Origin: Acanthaster planci
Lineage: Eukaryota > Echinodermata > Asteroidea > Valvatida > Acanthasteridae
Reading direction: 5' to 3'
Assembly (NCBI RefSeq): GCF_001949145.1
Contig: NW_019091439.1
Coordinates: 370,013-434,012, forward strand
Length of the DNA: 64,000 bases
The position numbers were made by a program, and so were the translations under genes. The notes beneath the pieces were generated by a model that worked only from the letters and a program-made list of their open reading frames with translations, was not told the DNA's origin and did no database searches. Positions 24,501-35,645 of the stretch are shown piece by piece; the stretch's first letter is position 1; each line of letters starts with the position of its first letter.

Positions 24501-27500
24501 CGTGGAAAACAAATGTTATTTGGTAATCCCCTGATATCAAGAATGTCATGTAATGGAGGAAATATTTTTTACATCTGTCTTTAATATGGATGTAATGATT
24601 GAAACCATACATACAGTAATAGCCCACTGGGGGAAAACCAAACCTTGGAATGTCCCCAGGGTTGTTTTATATATGGAGTTTCAGTGTATTGTCAATTTCT
24701 TATCAAGAGTACATGTGGTACACCTTTAATGGATGTCCTTACACTGTGTCCTGTTTGCTTCCAATACCTGGATACCTCTATTTGCTTTAACAAGTTCCTT
24801 GTTGCTTTTAGCATAAAAAATATTTTGGGTCATTACATTTTTGTGGGTAAATGGGATATTGTCGTTGGAATGGGTGTGTTATATCACACCAGAGATTTGT
24901 GGTGGTGGTGTTCATGAGCAAGGCAGTTTGCTGTGATTGCATCTGCTTACCTGACATGTACATGTACTATGTATGTGTAGGCCTACTCTGTATGCATGCA
25001 AAGTTTGATATTGTGTAAAGTAAAATGATGAATGGTGAGGGGCGCAGGGTACTCATTGATTCTGTCTGAGCACTTAAATGTTGAAAGCAAACATGTGACA
25101 CACAGTAAAACAGCTCTGACAATGATCCATAAAGTTTGAATAAAAAGCTGAAACTTTTTTTGCCCCTCATAAATGCTTGTGAGGTGATCAGTTTGTTCCC
25201 TGTTCCTTTAACCAGTGAAGTAAAAACGCCATATTACCATAGAGCTACAAACCCATGTAGCTTATCCATTCTCACAGACTCTACCAATGGTGTAGCTTGT
25301 CAACATAGGTATTCCAACAAAAAAAACCTCCCCAGGAGAGTTGTAAAGAGTAATTGGTCCCTTGATGCTGGTTGATGCAAGAATCCTCTCCTTGAGGTCT
25401 ATAAGGAGGTCCCAAGGCAATTCCTGGTGCATAGAGGAAGTCAAATAAGCCAACAGCTTGAGACAAGTACTTTGTCACAGCCTTACAGTAATGGCTACCC
25501 CAGCCTCCACTTTAAGTTGGCTTAAAAGACAATTTGATTGATTGCTTTGTTGACAGGGACACAGGATGGGCATTAGTGTTTAACAATTGTCCTGTCTCAA
25601 TTTAAATGGTGGGTTTCAGTGTCTCAAAATTTTCATCAAAATAATTGATATTTTTGGTTAATTTGAAAGGATTTTCCTTGGTACCCAACACCATTATTGG
25701 AGCTAGATGATACAGCCACCACAGCCATCAATGAGGAGGCTTGCCTCATTCTCTTTGCAGGTAAATTTAAGGATAAAACAATAGATTACTGTCAGACCTT
25801 ACGTTTATGGGAAAGATCATTAGCAGGAGTGTTAATTTTCTTTGAATTACAGTACTACAAAAATTGAATTTCAGTATAATGCACAGGTACAGGCAGAAAT
25901 CTAATTTAATTTTGGAAACAGGAAAAGGGATACAAAATGACAAGAAAATAGTATAAAAATGGAGTTTTACTTGTTAAAAGATGGACCGCCTTGTTTTTGG
26001 GTGGTATGGTGTGTAGAAGAAATGCATTAGAATGAATATGGGGTATAAACCTTTTAAGTATTCACATATTTGTTTTCAGCACATAACTCAATACACAGAA
26101 TGCACTGACTGGATCAATCCTAATTGCATCCAGTCAATGGGAAAATGTGTTCTGAAGGACTCATTAATTACTGCTCCTCCAATGGAATGAGATGCGACAG
26201 GAAATGACTGGTGCCATAATTAATGAGTATTGATCATGATGACAAGTTGGGCTATGAGTTTTATGGAGGGAATAGCATGGTGTTTCAGAGGGTTTAACCG
26301 AAGAGATGATGTTTGCTGGCTTGTTCTGTTATTTATTCAAATGCTTGAGAGTGGAAAAACGAGAAGTAGAGATCAGATAATTGTGTGAAATTGGAAATTG
26401 CACTGCTGCTGGCATGTTTCAGAATATGGTTTGTTCTTTGCAGAATTTGTTGATTACCAGGAAGAATATAATCAACTGAAGTTGTGTTCTTGGCTTGTTT
26501 GTTAATCCTGCTTATTAGGCAAATTGGGACCGAGTTGTGGGTAGTTTCTCTGTCCCCAAAATATTTTTGGTCCCCACCGAATTGGTGTAATCACGAATTT
26601 ATGTCCACACAACTACAGGACAAGTAGGAGTGAACTAGTGGGGCTTACATACTGGTAGTGTGGACCTCTTCTCAAAAGAAGTGCACGTAATGTAGGGCTA
26701 GATGATGTTGTGTGGACTCGCACATGTCCACACAGTGTTTCCCCTCTCTGGAAAGTAGCTCCAGAGGCATTTTGGGGGTCAGCGTTATGCAAGGCATATA
26801 GATGAGGAACGGTTTAGGAAATCATTATCAACAATCCAGCTCGAAAGAGTTATTGTAGTGGGAGAAAAAGGAACATTTTCCCTGACTTTTCTTAACCACA
26901 GAAGAACGAAGAAATATCAATACTATATGTGTGAAACAAGCATATGTCCTTGCTGTAGATACAATGAGGGGTACCGTGTATTGGTTGGGGATTGCATATG
27001 TATTTAAATGGTAACCAAGAAAAAGAGAAATTTACAGAAACTCCCAAAGATACTTTAAGTTTACAAACATATAGTTCTGAGAGTTACATTAAGTATAAAT
27101 CCAAGAATATTAAGCCCCCAGTTAACAGTCTAACAGAGTTTTGACAAAGCACATTTCATACCCATATACTCGTATGTTACCAGTGAGTTCAGCATAGTGA
27201 TTTTTTTTCTTCATCTGTGATGGAGACCTGTTTGTGCCTTGCAATGATCCTGAGTGGCTTTCCATGTGATTCCATCATCAGGTGTTGAGGGCGATGATGA
27301 TGTGATTGAAGCCAAGGAGCTGCTTTTACCCATAGCTAGGGAGTACACCGAGAAGGCGGAGGCTTCAGGCAAAGACTGTTCTCTCAGGTTCTTCATCGGA
27401 GGAGACGTAAGCACCATCTCCATACACTGACAAGGCTTATTGATTCCTCCTTGATTAATCTGTAGCCTTTTGTCTGTCTCATTGCTCATGCATAGTTTCA

Positions 27501-28294
27501 GTGCAGTACAGTGTACTTCAATTTAAAGCTGGTTCATGTACATGTGTGCCAATATTTGCCCTCTTCAAATTAAAAGTACAAACTCAAAAACAGTTTCCGC
27601 GTCGGTTTATAAGTGACAACAATCTCAATTGTGAATTGCCATTCTGTTGTGGACGAATATTTTTGACACCTCCACCTGTGGGTCCAAGTTGGGCATTAAT
27701 TTCGCATGAACAGAGACTGTCTTTATTTCTGGTTTCTGGCTCTACTTTTCACAAAAGTATATGTAGATGTCATTTGATCAGGGCTACTTTGGAGTGATTG
27801 AATTGGCCTTGACCAGTGCAGGATTTACATGTATGTACCAGTGCATGTACATAAATTTGAAATGTAGGAGATAAACATACTTTGATATGTACTTCTGCCC
27901 ATCTTTGCTTATATGACATGTGTTTAGCTTAACAAATGACCAATCAGAAACTGTTGAAATTACAAATGGTGCTGCAACTGGCTAAGGCACTGTGTTTGAA
28001 AACAGCAGATGCACTCAAAATCATTTAAAATCATCAAGCCCTATTGTCGCATTTCTAAAAAAGCTGTCAAACGATTTTTAAAAATTGATCCATTCACAGG
28101 AGGAGATGGTGGACAACCTACGTGAGTTCCTTCGCATCGATGAGGACAGCCTTCCTCTCCTGCTGATACTGGACATACCTGAACAGCGCATGTTCCGATG
28201 TCAGGAGAGAGACATCACCAGGGAGGTGGTACGAGACTTCATTGAAAAATACCTAGCCAATCAGCTGAAATACGAGACACTGGAAGGCCTCTGA
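6382..28294 (+). CDS. NXN: Nucleoredoxin, 3' seven exons (5' end missing)
   Basis: Join of 6382-6535, 17300-17397, 21480-21684, 23606-23694, 25670-25760, 27282-27406 and 28100-28294: 957 nt, 318 aa plus TGA, every junction in phase. Nucleoredoxin is a cytosolic/nuclear thioredoxin-fold oxidoreductase known in vertebrates to bind Dishevelled and restrain Wnt/beta-catenin signalling. Visible residues 1-52 finish the first thioredoxin-like domain (GIPTLVL with its cis-proline, then FPWYPKPF). Residues 53-212 form the central domain: YFSAHW-CPPC catalytic site (C85, C88), MPWLALPY, GIPSLVLLD, then DFPWYPTP. Residues 213-318 are a third thioredoxin-like fold without CxxC. Human NXN is 435 aa, so roughly 110-120 N-terminal residues are absent; they were not found in 1-6381. 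Family call is very secure; a closely related nucleoredoxin paralogue cannot be excluded. Confidence 0.95.
6549..7188 (+). repeat. 34-bp minisatellite in NXN intron, with 68-bp higher order
   Basis: About 19 head-to-tail copies of a 34-bp unit built on TTACCAAGCATTGGAAGT and GGCTGGAAGTTGTGG. Two sub-variants (TGGCTGGAAGTT and TAGCTGGAAGTA) alternate through the middle, giving a 68-bp dimer. The first copies, from about 6549, are degenerate, and the array begins only about 13 bp after the splice donor of NXN exon a. It is intronic and not coding. Confidence 0.92.
8741..9032. repeat. Cluster of inverted CCTTGTGGGGTAC motifs
   Basis: CCTTGTGGGGTAC occurs at 8741-8753 and 8792-8804. Its complement occurs at 8767-8780 (one mismatch), at 8811-8823 and, truncated, at 9022-9032. 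The first four make two small back-to-back hairpins. It may be a remnant of a miniature inverted-repeat element. Confidence 0.7.
9841..9890 (+). repeat. 14-bp tandem repeat, about 3.5 copies
   Basis: The unit GGCCTGATATGCTC is repeated three times exactly, followed by a partial fourth copy with one change. Confidence 0.9.
16450..17136 (-). mobile_element. Degraded non-LTR retrotransposon (LINE) fragment
   Basis: Read on the minus strand, the segment starts with NYRPISLLSNIYK, then REQAGFR and STIDHIQTL, which are N-terminal reverse-transcriptase motifs. It then jumps to WVREQTTIHDILEI, WRWAGHLSRTKDNRW and GRQRVRWRDNL, the C-terminal tail found in RTE-like and related endonuclease/reverse-transcriptase LINEs. 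The catalytic palm region between them (FADD box) is absent, and stops and frameshifts interrupt the rest, so this is a pseudogene with an internal deletion. It sits antisense in NXN intron 1, about 160 bp before exon b. The exact clade is uncertain. Confidence 0.85.
17300..17397 (+). CDS. NXN: NXN exon b (linker and start of catalytic domain)
   Basis: The acceptor is TTCACCCACAG before 17300 and the donor is GTAAGT at 17398. The 98 nt complete the split glutamate codon and encode VVAGKLLKQGDEV, then GKIVGIYFSAHW. The exon ends exactly on the tryptophan that precedes the redox CPPC, so the active site is assembled across an intron of about 4.1 kb. A degraded LINE lies about 160 bp upstream in the intron. 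Confidence 0.95.
17787..18697. mobile_element. Miniature inverted-repeat element built of repeated end modules
   Basis: GCRTTCCCAYT modules occur near 17787, 17872, 18461 and 18586. GATCCACCTTT motifs, in either orientation and sometimes varied, occur near 17808, 17889, 18449, 18549 and 18678. The right end read on the minus strand, GCGTCCGCACTTGATCCACC, matches the combined module GCGTTCCCACTTGATCCACC. Inside lie copies of a 21-bp unit with core CCAATTG and GGATCTGATCCA at about 18484-18524 and 18601-18668. Boundaries are approximate, no clear target duplication was found, and no transposase is encoded. Confidence 0.6.
18888..18963 (+). repeat. 16-bp tandem repeat
   Basis: The unit ACGTACATGGACCGAT (with TGTACC variants) is repeated about 4.5 times and runs into a TACATGTACATGTACG tail. 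It is probably an expansion of the abundant TACATGTA motif. Confidence 0.88.
20649..20714 (+). repeat. 33-bp direct duplication
   Basis: Two adjacent 33-bp copies share GCATCCTCTAACCGCAAGT with three differences elsewhere. Intronic. Confidence 0.8.
21480..21684 (+). CDS. NXN: NXN exon c (CPPC active site)
   Basis: The acceptor is CTCACTATGCAG and the donor is GTAGGT at 21685. The exon begins with the codons for Cys-Pro-Pro-Cys, the thioredoxin-type redox site, followed by KAFTRVLTDMYRRL, FIFCSTDRT and MPWLALPYSD, the hallmark of nucleoredoxins and tryparedoxins. It is 205 nt and leaves one base for the next exon, which supplies GIP. Confidence 0.96.
21685..23605 (+). other. NXN intron 3
   Basis: Contains the inverted-repeat element at 22617-23268 and scattered TACATGTA palindromes. 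No exon was seen between GT at 21685 and AG at 23604-23605. Confidence 0.8.
22617..23268. mobile_element. Candidate miniature inverted-repeat transposable element
   Basis: The left end carries AGCCGTGTTTCCATTGGACTT (split here as AGCCGTGTTTCC + ATTGGACTT) and the right end, read on the minus strand, carries AGCTGTATTTTC + ATTGGACTTTT. The arms pair imperfectly over about 25-35 bp. CTTACTGCGA recurs inside the left part, and GGTTAA occurs near both ends. No transposase frame and no unambiguous target duplication were found. Confidence 0.55.
23606..23694 (+). CDS. NXN: NXN exon d (cis-proline loop)
   Basis: The acceptor is GCCTATTCTAG and the donor is GTAAGC at 23695. The 89 nt encode GIPSLVLLDETGKVITLEGR and then an acidic QDPEGL end. 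The proline in GIPS is the cis-proline that packs against the CPPC site in thioredoxin folds. Confidence 0.95.
23695..25669 (+). other. NXN intron 4
   Basis: Bounded by GTAAGC and TTGAAAG. Nothing coding or repetitive was recognised beyond TACATGTA motifs near 24957. Confidence 0.75.
25670..25760 (+). CDS. NXN: NXN exon e (DFPWYPTP box)
   Basis: The acceptor is TTAATTTGAAAG and the donor is GTAAAT at 25761. The 91 nt encode DFPWYPTPLLELDD, then EEACLILFA. It repeats the FPWYPKP box of exon a, the internal repeat expected of tandem thioredoxin-like domains. It was found by reading the intron; its open frame is short. Confidence 0.93.
25761..27281 (+). other. NXN intron 5
   Basis: Bounded by GTAAAT and CATCAG. 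A stretch around 26560-26740 repeats TGTCCACAC/GTGTGGAC in both orientations and may be a small inverted-repeat remnant, but its ends could not be set. No coding signal. Confidence 0.7.
27282..27406 (+). CDS. NXN: NXN exon f (third thioredoxin-like domain)
   Basis: The acceptor is TTCCATCATCAG and the donor is GTAAGC at 27407. The 125 nt encode GVEGDDDVIEAKELLLPIA, then CSLRFFIGGD. The acidic start and the LLPIA helix match the C-terminal nucleoredoxin domain. There is no CxxC motif. Confidence 0.93.
28100..28294 (+). CDS. NXN: NXN terminal coding exon
   Basis: The acceptor is GATCCATTCACAG; TGA is at 28292-28294. The 64 codons encode EEMVDNLREFLRI, LPLLLILDIPEQRMF and a C-terminal helix ending LKYETLEGL. 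The LLxILDxP segment is the last beta-strand/cis-proline region of the third thioredoxin-like fold. Confidence 0.94.
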   Translation, partial: EEMVDNLREFLRIDEDSLPLLLILDIPEQRMFRCQERDITREVVRDFIEKYLANQLKYETLEGL

Positions 28295-30282
28295 GAAGTA
28301 GACTTGGAAATTAAGTACTGTTCAGCACTTGCATATTTAAGGCTCACAAGGAAATCTTTTAGATGAATTGAATGGACCCTTTCCAGGAGATTCCGCTTGT
28401 GTGTTGACCCTGCACTATAGCACGTCACAACTTTGAGACAAGTTGAAGACAACCTTTTGATCAAACGGGCATTTAACATACATGTACAACAAGAACACAA
28501 GTGTTGTACAGTCCCAATCGTGGCTTCTATTTTCTTTGCTTGATTAGTCCTCAAGCTGCATTCAAGCGTGCTAGTTGCGTTGATACAAGTATACCCTTGA
28601 GTGCATGCCGTGGATAAACAAGAACATACTCATGATCAGGTTGGGCTACACTCATACATTCGTGCATCACCTGGTTAATTTAGGAAGGCAGAAAGGTATA
28701 TGTTTTCTCTTCAGCGCAATGTGATCCCAGAGTACTGTGCATGCAGCTTTTCCCTTCACCCCTGAATATATGAGCCTCACATGGGAATAAGGCATAAGAT
28801 AATCTTTGCAAATAACATCTCTGTCTACTTGTGAAACTTCAAATTTTCAATTTTTTTCTTCGACATGAATCTAGGATCAGCCCGGATGAGGATGCAAGGA
28901 GGAGCTAGTAGCAATAAGTTTGTTATCACAAATGCCAAGTTTGTTTTTGTGCTTGCATTCAGTTTTACATACCAGTTGCAATCAATGAGCATCTGATAGG
29001 CCTCCACACTGTACAGCTAATCGTGTTGAGGGCAAATCTTGTGGAGGGATTTTAGAAACTAAGCCTTTATTAGAATGTGTACAGTAGGCAGCATTTGGCA
29101 GGCGCATTTTGAAAGCTCTAAATAGTGCTGCGATGTTAGGGATCTCTTACCACAAGGTGTCTTAAATCATGCAGACATATGAACACACTTCACACTCAAC
29201 AGGTCTGTTTGGAGACTGTTGTGTAACTGGTCATGATGTCTTGCTTTGAAGTTGGGCCACATCTGTTTCTTAGTGTTAGTAAACTACATGTAATGAACCA
29301 GTCACACATCGCAGTAGTCAAACAGTTGTTTTGATGTATCATATCATAAAGTGTCCAAAAAAGGGCAAGCAGCAGTTGTTAAAATGAGGCATAAATTTGG
29401 TTCAAGCTATGTACATATTTGCCATGGTTTGTGTATGGGGCACGCTGGACTGCATTGGCAATGCTTGAGGTTGATGCATCTGTGTGCAAGGGTTTCTCTA
29501 CCTACTGTAAGCAACACTTGCCTGCAGACAGCTATCTATAGAGATACCATTATTGTGGTGGTACCACGCCTGTGTCACTTAAAGTCAAAATACCCTCTTG
29601 CTTGGGGAGAATTTTAGTGGGTGGGCACCACTGGTATGTGAGCATAGTGCCACCGCAGTAATGGCTTTTAATGTTTGGTGCTGCATTAGTCTAGCATTAA
29701 ACATGAAACGTGATGAAGAATTCTAGACAGTAATATCATCTTCGATATCGTAAATGCACATACAAGTCCTTTTCCCATGTTTTCCAGCACTTGGAACAGT
29801 TGTTCTTGAACTCTTTGCCCCATTTTCTGCACTTCAGAACTTTACTTTGGAGTGTACGTTTATCGGTCAGTCTTACCACAGTGTTCAAAATTTGACTCTA
29901 TATTGGACACAGTATCTACTACATTTTCTGTTGGTAACAAGGTTGAGCAGTCAGCAGTTAGAATCCATTTCCTAGGAGATACCTTTCTATAATCCACTGT
30001 ATGACAAGCTGTTATTTTATGTCTTCAAGCCCCAACCGTGCCAAATCCAACAAGATTCTATGTGATTTGCACTAAACCTAGAGAGTTACGGATAGCAGTG
30101 CTATGATTTTTTAGCATAGTCCTGGTCATTCTTGTATTGTTGGGAACAGTTTCCTTTCAGTCCTGGCAGGTTAGGCCTGTAATGACCGTGGCAACAAGCC
30201 TTTTGCGAGTTCAATTTATATAAACTCTGGTACACTTTAAATTCATGTTAACATAACTATTTGAATGCTCCATACTAAAAAC
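28295..30282 (+). other. NXN 3' UTR and/or downstream DNA
   Basis: Non-coding sequence following the NXN stop. An ATTAAA variant poly(A) signal is at 29696-29701. The first AATAAA seen is at 30505-30510, but it lies in the arm of a foldback repeat, so the true cleavage site is unknown. Confidence 0.5.
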
Positions 30283-30429
30283 GCTGTTGCTATACCTTGT
30301 GATTCGTGGCAAGCTTTTGCTTAGTGACATTAAGAGACGCAACAATACAATGTTCTACATTGTTCTCATTCCAGAGATGGTGGTCGCTATGCAAAAGCTT
30401 GCCCTGAATCACAAGGAATAGCAACAGTG
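30283..30429. mobile_element. Foldback element with about 41-bp arms
   Basis: The left arm (about 30284-30324, core CTTGTGATTC and GGCAAGCTTTTGC) is the inverse complement of the right arm (about 30387-30427) with roughly four mismatches in 41 bp. The inner 60 nt contain a further ACAATG..CATTGT palindrome. The whole can fold into one long hairpin. There is no coding capacity. It is most simply a foldback MITE; the arms are longer and more regular than a typical microRNA precursor. Confidence 0.82.
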
Positions 30430-30504
30430 TCATTAGTCTGAGAAATTCAGATTGCTACATTTATGTGCAGTCAGATAACTCAGTGTACCAGATTTTATTA
30501 AGGG

Positions 30505-30655
30505 AATAAATGTGCGCTTGGCCGGTCTTAAATGTGCACTTAAGACCAGGTCTGGAGAATGGATGCAACTTATGCTTCAGGCGAGGGCATTATCAGTGTT
30601 TGTTTTCTTCAGCAAGGTCTTAAACGCTTGTTTAAGAACTGGCCAAACACATTCA
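30505..30655. mobile_element. Second foldback element with internal hairpins
   Basis: About 40-bp arms at 30505-30547 and 30613-30655 are imperfect inverted repeats built on AATGTG, TTGGCC and CTTAA-rich pieces. The left arm itself contains the perfect hairpin GGTCTTAA..TTAAGACC, and the right arm a diverged version (GTCTTAAA..TTTAAGAAC). It starts only 76 bp after the first foldback and has an unrelated sequence. Confidence 0.7.
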
Positions 30656-30830
30656 TAAATACCTTTTTATTCAGAGAGTCAAAGAAGTCAACATATGATG
30701 GATGTCCAATGACTCTGTTCTAAAAGTTTACTTTTCATTTTCCCAATCATCCCCATCCATTTGATGGTGTATTCCTTTCGAAAGTTGTCCAATAGAATCC
30801 CCTTCAATGAACTTGGCGCACGCTTGGCGC

Positions 30831-30980
30831 GTCACGTGCACACAAACTCCTGACCAATCAAACCCCATCAAACTGTCTCGTATCCATGTGCCAGTATGTT
30901 ATTTACGCAGTGGACATTATCACTCCTCGGCGGGCATTATCAAATGTTAATACACAGTCACGTGATGCGTTTTGACCAAT
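30831..30980. promoter_or_regulatory. Paired E-box/CCAAT modules
   Basis: GTCACGTG at 30831-30838 is followed 13 bp later by GACCAAT at 30852-30858. The same pair recurs at 30958-30965 and 30974-30980. A further CCAAT is near 30789. E-box (CACGTG) plus CCAAT (NF-Y) combinations are common in core promoters, but no first exon was identified here. It could equally be a diverged direct repeat. Confidence 0.35.
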
Positions 30981-33900
30981 AGGAATAGAAAAACTGTCCT
31001 GGGTATTTATGAATCAAACTTAACTTGCAAATGACTGATTGGGACTATTTTGGAAAAATCCTTACCTCTAGACACACAGACAAAGTTTTCCCAAGTTAGT
31101 CACATGCCAAAGCCGAGTTATTGCCATGTAACTTGGGTCATATAAGGCTGAAGTCTTTTGACAGTGATAGTTGGCTGAGTCATGCACACGGCCCAAGGTT
31201 CTTGACTAGGAGCACAGGATAAATAATTCAGTTTGCTGTCAACAGGAATATGACAACTTTAAAGATTAAGCTCAATGCTGCTGCAGTGTTCTGTGAGCTT
31301 TTTTGAAAGTAGAACTATTCACAGAATTTAATATGCTTTTTTATACCAAAGAGTTCAAAGTTTCTTTTCAAAACTGAAGGAAGGGAGATTTTGACCAAGA
31401 CAACATAAAAGTGAGCTTTTGTAAATGTATGTACATGTGTATATAAGAATAAAATCATCAGTAAAATGTGGAGAATCAGTAGTGAAAATACCGGTTCTCT
31501 TGTTGGGCATAGCTGATAAAAAATGCTGTTGAATTTGGAGGGGTTTACTCAAAAATTACCTGAACACAGTTTAAAAGATGACACGACAACATCTGAAACC
31601 ATTTTCCACTGTCTATCTAAAAGAAAAATGGATGGTCATGCAGCTGTTTTGTTTTGTTTTTTGTTTTTGTTTTTTTGGTTTGTTTTTGCCACTGCAATCT
31701 ATAGAGGTTTTTCCAGTTGCTTGAATGGCTAACTTTGTCAAAAATCCACTTAATAAATGGAAAGTATCACGTTGTTAGCCTTAAGTTTTCCAGTGTTGGG
31801 ATAACCTGTCAAATGGCCAGCAACAACATTAATAAGGCATAGTGCTGCATGTTATTGTTGAACATTAAGTCATTTAATGCAATGGAGTCTGTTGGGCACA
31901 TTACATGATTGTCTGTGCATGCCGGTGGAAAAGAGAACATATTGCAATTATTGGCATGATACTCAATGATGAGTGTAGTGGTAAGACTAGTTTCATGAGG
32001 TGACAGATGTGTCATCAAATGACATTATCCTGTCCATTTTCACAAAAGGTTTCATGTTGTGTTACCTGGCATCACCTACGAGTTCAGTGGAACTTCCAGT
32101 TCCTGTGATGTGGAATTTCCATTTACCTCTATTTTTGAGGCTGTGTCATGTTTCGATAAGTGATTCAGTTGCAGGTGACCAGCGACCAACCAATCAGATG
32201 ACGGATATGTTCAGGCATTGTGTAAAATTTGTTCTTCCTGTTTAGCTCTTGTGTCAATTGCCCCAGAGCGTACTCAAACCCTTTGAACCATATTGCAGAC
32301 AAAATTCGCAAATAAAAACTGCTTCATTGTACCGTGGTGTTTGTAGCTCAATTATGTCACACAACTTTAGTCAACAATGAGCAGACACAAGATTTCAGTG
32401 ATCTATTTATGAAATGACTGTTTTTGATTAATAGCCAAACCTGTTTGCATGTTAATTTGTACCCAGTGGTTTAGACAATGGATGGCATTTATACTGGCCA
32501 GTACATGGCAAGAAAAACATTACTAGAGGTACATGACCAGCATTACTTTGTGGCTGAATTATGAGGCTTGTACTTCAGAGTTCACCGCCCGATGGTGCAT
32601 ATGACCTGGCAGGACCCCCATTGAGTGGACAATTTCTTTTGGAGGAAAATTGAGGACTAAGTTGGGGGGGGGGAACAAAAATGCGTTCCCATTGCATCGT
32701 TCCCCCATTTTATTTCTCATTCTACACATACATTACATGGTTCCCACAACTATGGTGCCTGCTGTATGTCAACTTCTCAACCGCCAACCAGTGACATCAC
32801 ACAGTCTGATACCATGATATGACACGCTACTTGCTTCTTTATGCATCTGTTCCTTGATAAGAATTCAATACCATTCTCATTGGCAGTGGTTTCAGTATTC
32901 ATAATGCAGGCTGTACAGTCTGTTTGCAGGCAGTGTGTGCATTCATGTGATTGCATAGATTCAACTGGAACTGTTCACCAGTCGGCATGTGGTCTGCATG
33001 CTAATCCAATCATTGGCACACTCAGGACATTCCTACAGTATTAGTTGGAGGAAATGAAGAGGCAGTGAACGTGTAATTCAATATGACTTTGGCTGCGATG
33101 AGTTGCAACAGCTTTGTGTGTATAGACAATGCTCTGTCGTATCGCATTTGCGTGTGGCTAGAAAACCCCTGAGTGAGATATCTCTCTGCAAAATGCAAAA
33201 GGGTCGGTAGATATATCAGTTTATCAACAGGCATTTAGCACGAAATCCACAGAATTAAACCGAAATTAGATCAAGACGGCTACCAGAATTGATTTGTATG
33301 CCTAAGTGTTTGGTATAGGAGTTAAAATGTCACATCCCTGTAAATTGCCCTTTCTAAATAGGAATTCCAAGTAACATCAGGCTTGAGCAGAAGCTGAGTT
33401 TACACAGAGTGCTTGGAGAAGTAAAGATTTAGCTGTCACAGACACACAGGCAGAGACAAAGTAGTTTTCATGGGCGCTAGAATAGAGTGTGTTGGCTGAA
33501 AATACCAAATGTAATAGTTGTAGGGGAAACATCTTGCATTGCCCAGTTTGAATAATGGGGTTTTTTCCCTGCAAAATCTTGAAAGTGTTCGCTGCCATAT
33601 GGCGTCCTGAGTGGTTTCAAACATGTAAGCATAGAATACATACTTGTAAGTTGTTCGCTATTCATACCTAAATATAGATTTTAAAAAACACCTGAAACAG
33701 TATTTTTGGTCAGCTATGCTGAATTTGATATGTACCTTTTTGATACTTTTTGTTAAACAAATTGGTCCATGGAAGGCACCAGTAGTAATACAAGGGCAAA
33801 CCTGATTCAGCATTGTCGATAGCATTGCAGGAAGGCTGGGTAACAACCCTCAGTTTCTGTTTTCTAAAGAGCCATTTGCATCAAGTTTGAAAGAAATAGT

Positions 33901-34614
33901 AAATATTTGTTCAAGTAGATACTAAATGAAATACTGCTATTTTAATGTGGGCGTGATAATGGACAGCAAGCTGTAAATGGCCCTTTGCAGTACAGTATGG
34001 TACTTCTGAAATTAAATTGTCAGGGGAAATTATGTTGAGTACTACACTTGCTTCATTACCAATCAATTTCTCATGGAACAGACGTGCTTTTATGTTTATG
34101 GTCCAAGATGGTGTTTTTTTTTCAGAATTCAGGATTTTAAAATTCAGATTTAGAGGTGCAGTTCTCTCAGTAGAAATGAATCCTTTTTTCAGTTCCGGAT
34201 TGGAGAATAAAATCATGCTTTACAAATGAGAATTGATTTTTACAATTGTAGGATAACTCACAGAATTCAGAAATTGTTCATGAAATATGAATATTATGTT
34301 TTCAATGAAATTAAGGTCTTGAATTCAACTTGCCTTTGTTGATAAAAGCCACTCCCCGAAAGAAAGGGCATTTATTTAGTCACGAGAATATCTAGGACTG
34401 TTGTAAGGTTTGTCATGCTGTATGGAAACTGACATAGAAGCAGCTGTACAAAGGCAATGCAATGCTGCCCCCAGCCTGGATAGTAGTGCATGGCAGTGTG
34501 AGTATATTCACTGTGTTTGATGACTGAATAGTGATGCATATCTCCAGAAGGGTATTGATGTTTCTTGCTACTATTCAAAAGCGCAATAGGAAGTGCAAAA
34601 AAGTGAGTTATCTG

Positions 34615-34790
34615 CATGGGTCATGTGTTATGCAGTAGCCTGTATATTGCCTGCAGTGCATGGGCCTTGTGTTATGCAGTAGCCTGTATGTTGCCTGCAG
34701 TGCATGGGTCTTGTGTTATGCAGTAGCCTGTATATTGCCTGCAGTGCATGGGTCTTGTGTTATGCAGTAGCCTGTATATTGCCTGCAGTG
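34615..34790 (+). repeat. 44-bp tandem repeat, four copies
   Basis: Four near-identical 44-bp units containing TTATGCAGTAGCCTGTAT and TTGCCTGCAGTG. Copies differ at two or three positions, so the expansion looks recent. Confidence 0.95.
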
Positions 34791-35645
34791 CATGAATGTC
34801 CCTGTGTACTCACACAGCCTGGTCAGTAGTTGAGCACATATCCCAGCTCACCTACATTGTAAATATCTGTATGTTTTTATGTTGTATAAAACATTGTATA
34901 TTATTTCCTATATTTTATATTTTATCTTTGAGTGTCTTGGGCTTTCTGAATCAGAACACATTGTTATGGGCTCAAGTGGAATTTTCATCATTAGTCTGCT
35001 CACCTCAAAGTACTTTTTAAGTTTAACTTTATTCAGGAACGTCGATTACTGTTGTATACCTTATGGATCAGAAAGTCAAGTTTTAAAACTTACAAATTTC
35101 AAACGGTTTTGATCTACAGTTTTACTTCATATTTTTAAAACACCCATCTAGCCACAATATGGTATGTGCCTTTCACACAAAATCATAAATGCATTTTATC
35201 TCATTGTATGAATAGGCATACACTTGGTAGAAAGTTTGTGACGCGGTGCAGAACTTGAAGAGCCATTGTCTACAGTGTGAATTTGGGACTCTTGAAATGT
35301 AGACTTGTTGGAAGTATTGCGCATTGCACAAACGTAAGAGAAGATTGTAAACATTCAACTAATACAAGAAGGGAAAAGGGACCAGATTTCATAGGAGTCT
35401 AAATTTCATGTGACATTGGAAAAGTATTTAAGATCAGCCAGCTGGTGCTTTATCAACTGTTTAAGACCTGCCGTGTGATGGGCTCTCGACCGGTCGCATT
35501 GGCTAAACTGTCCCTAGGTACTGATGCATCCTTATTAACTCACAGTTTACTTTTTAATGTTGAATTTTTCCCTTTAATTGCATAGTTTAGTTAGAATGAT
35601 GGTCAAGAGCCTGTAAGAAAAAGAAATTCATATGCTAATCTGGTA

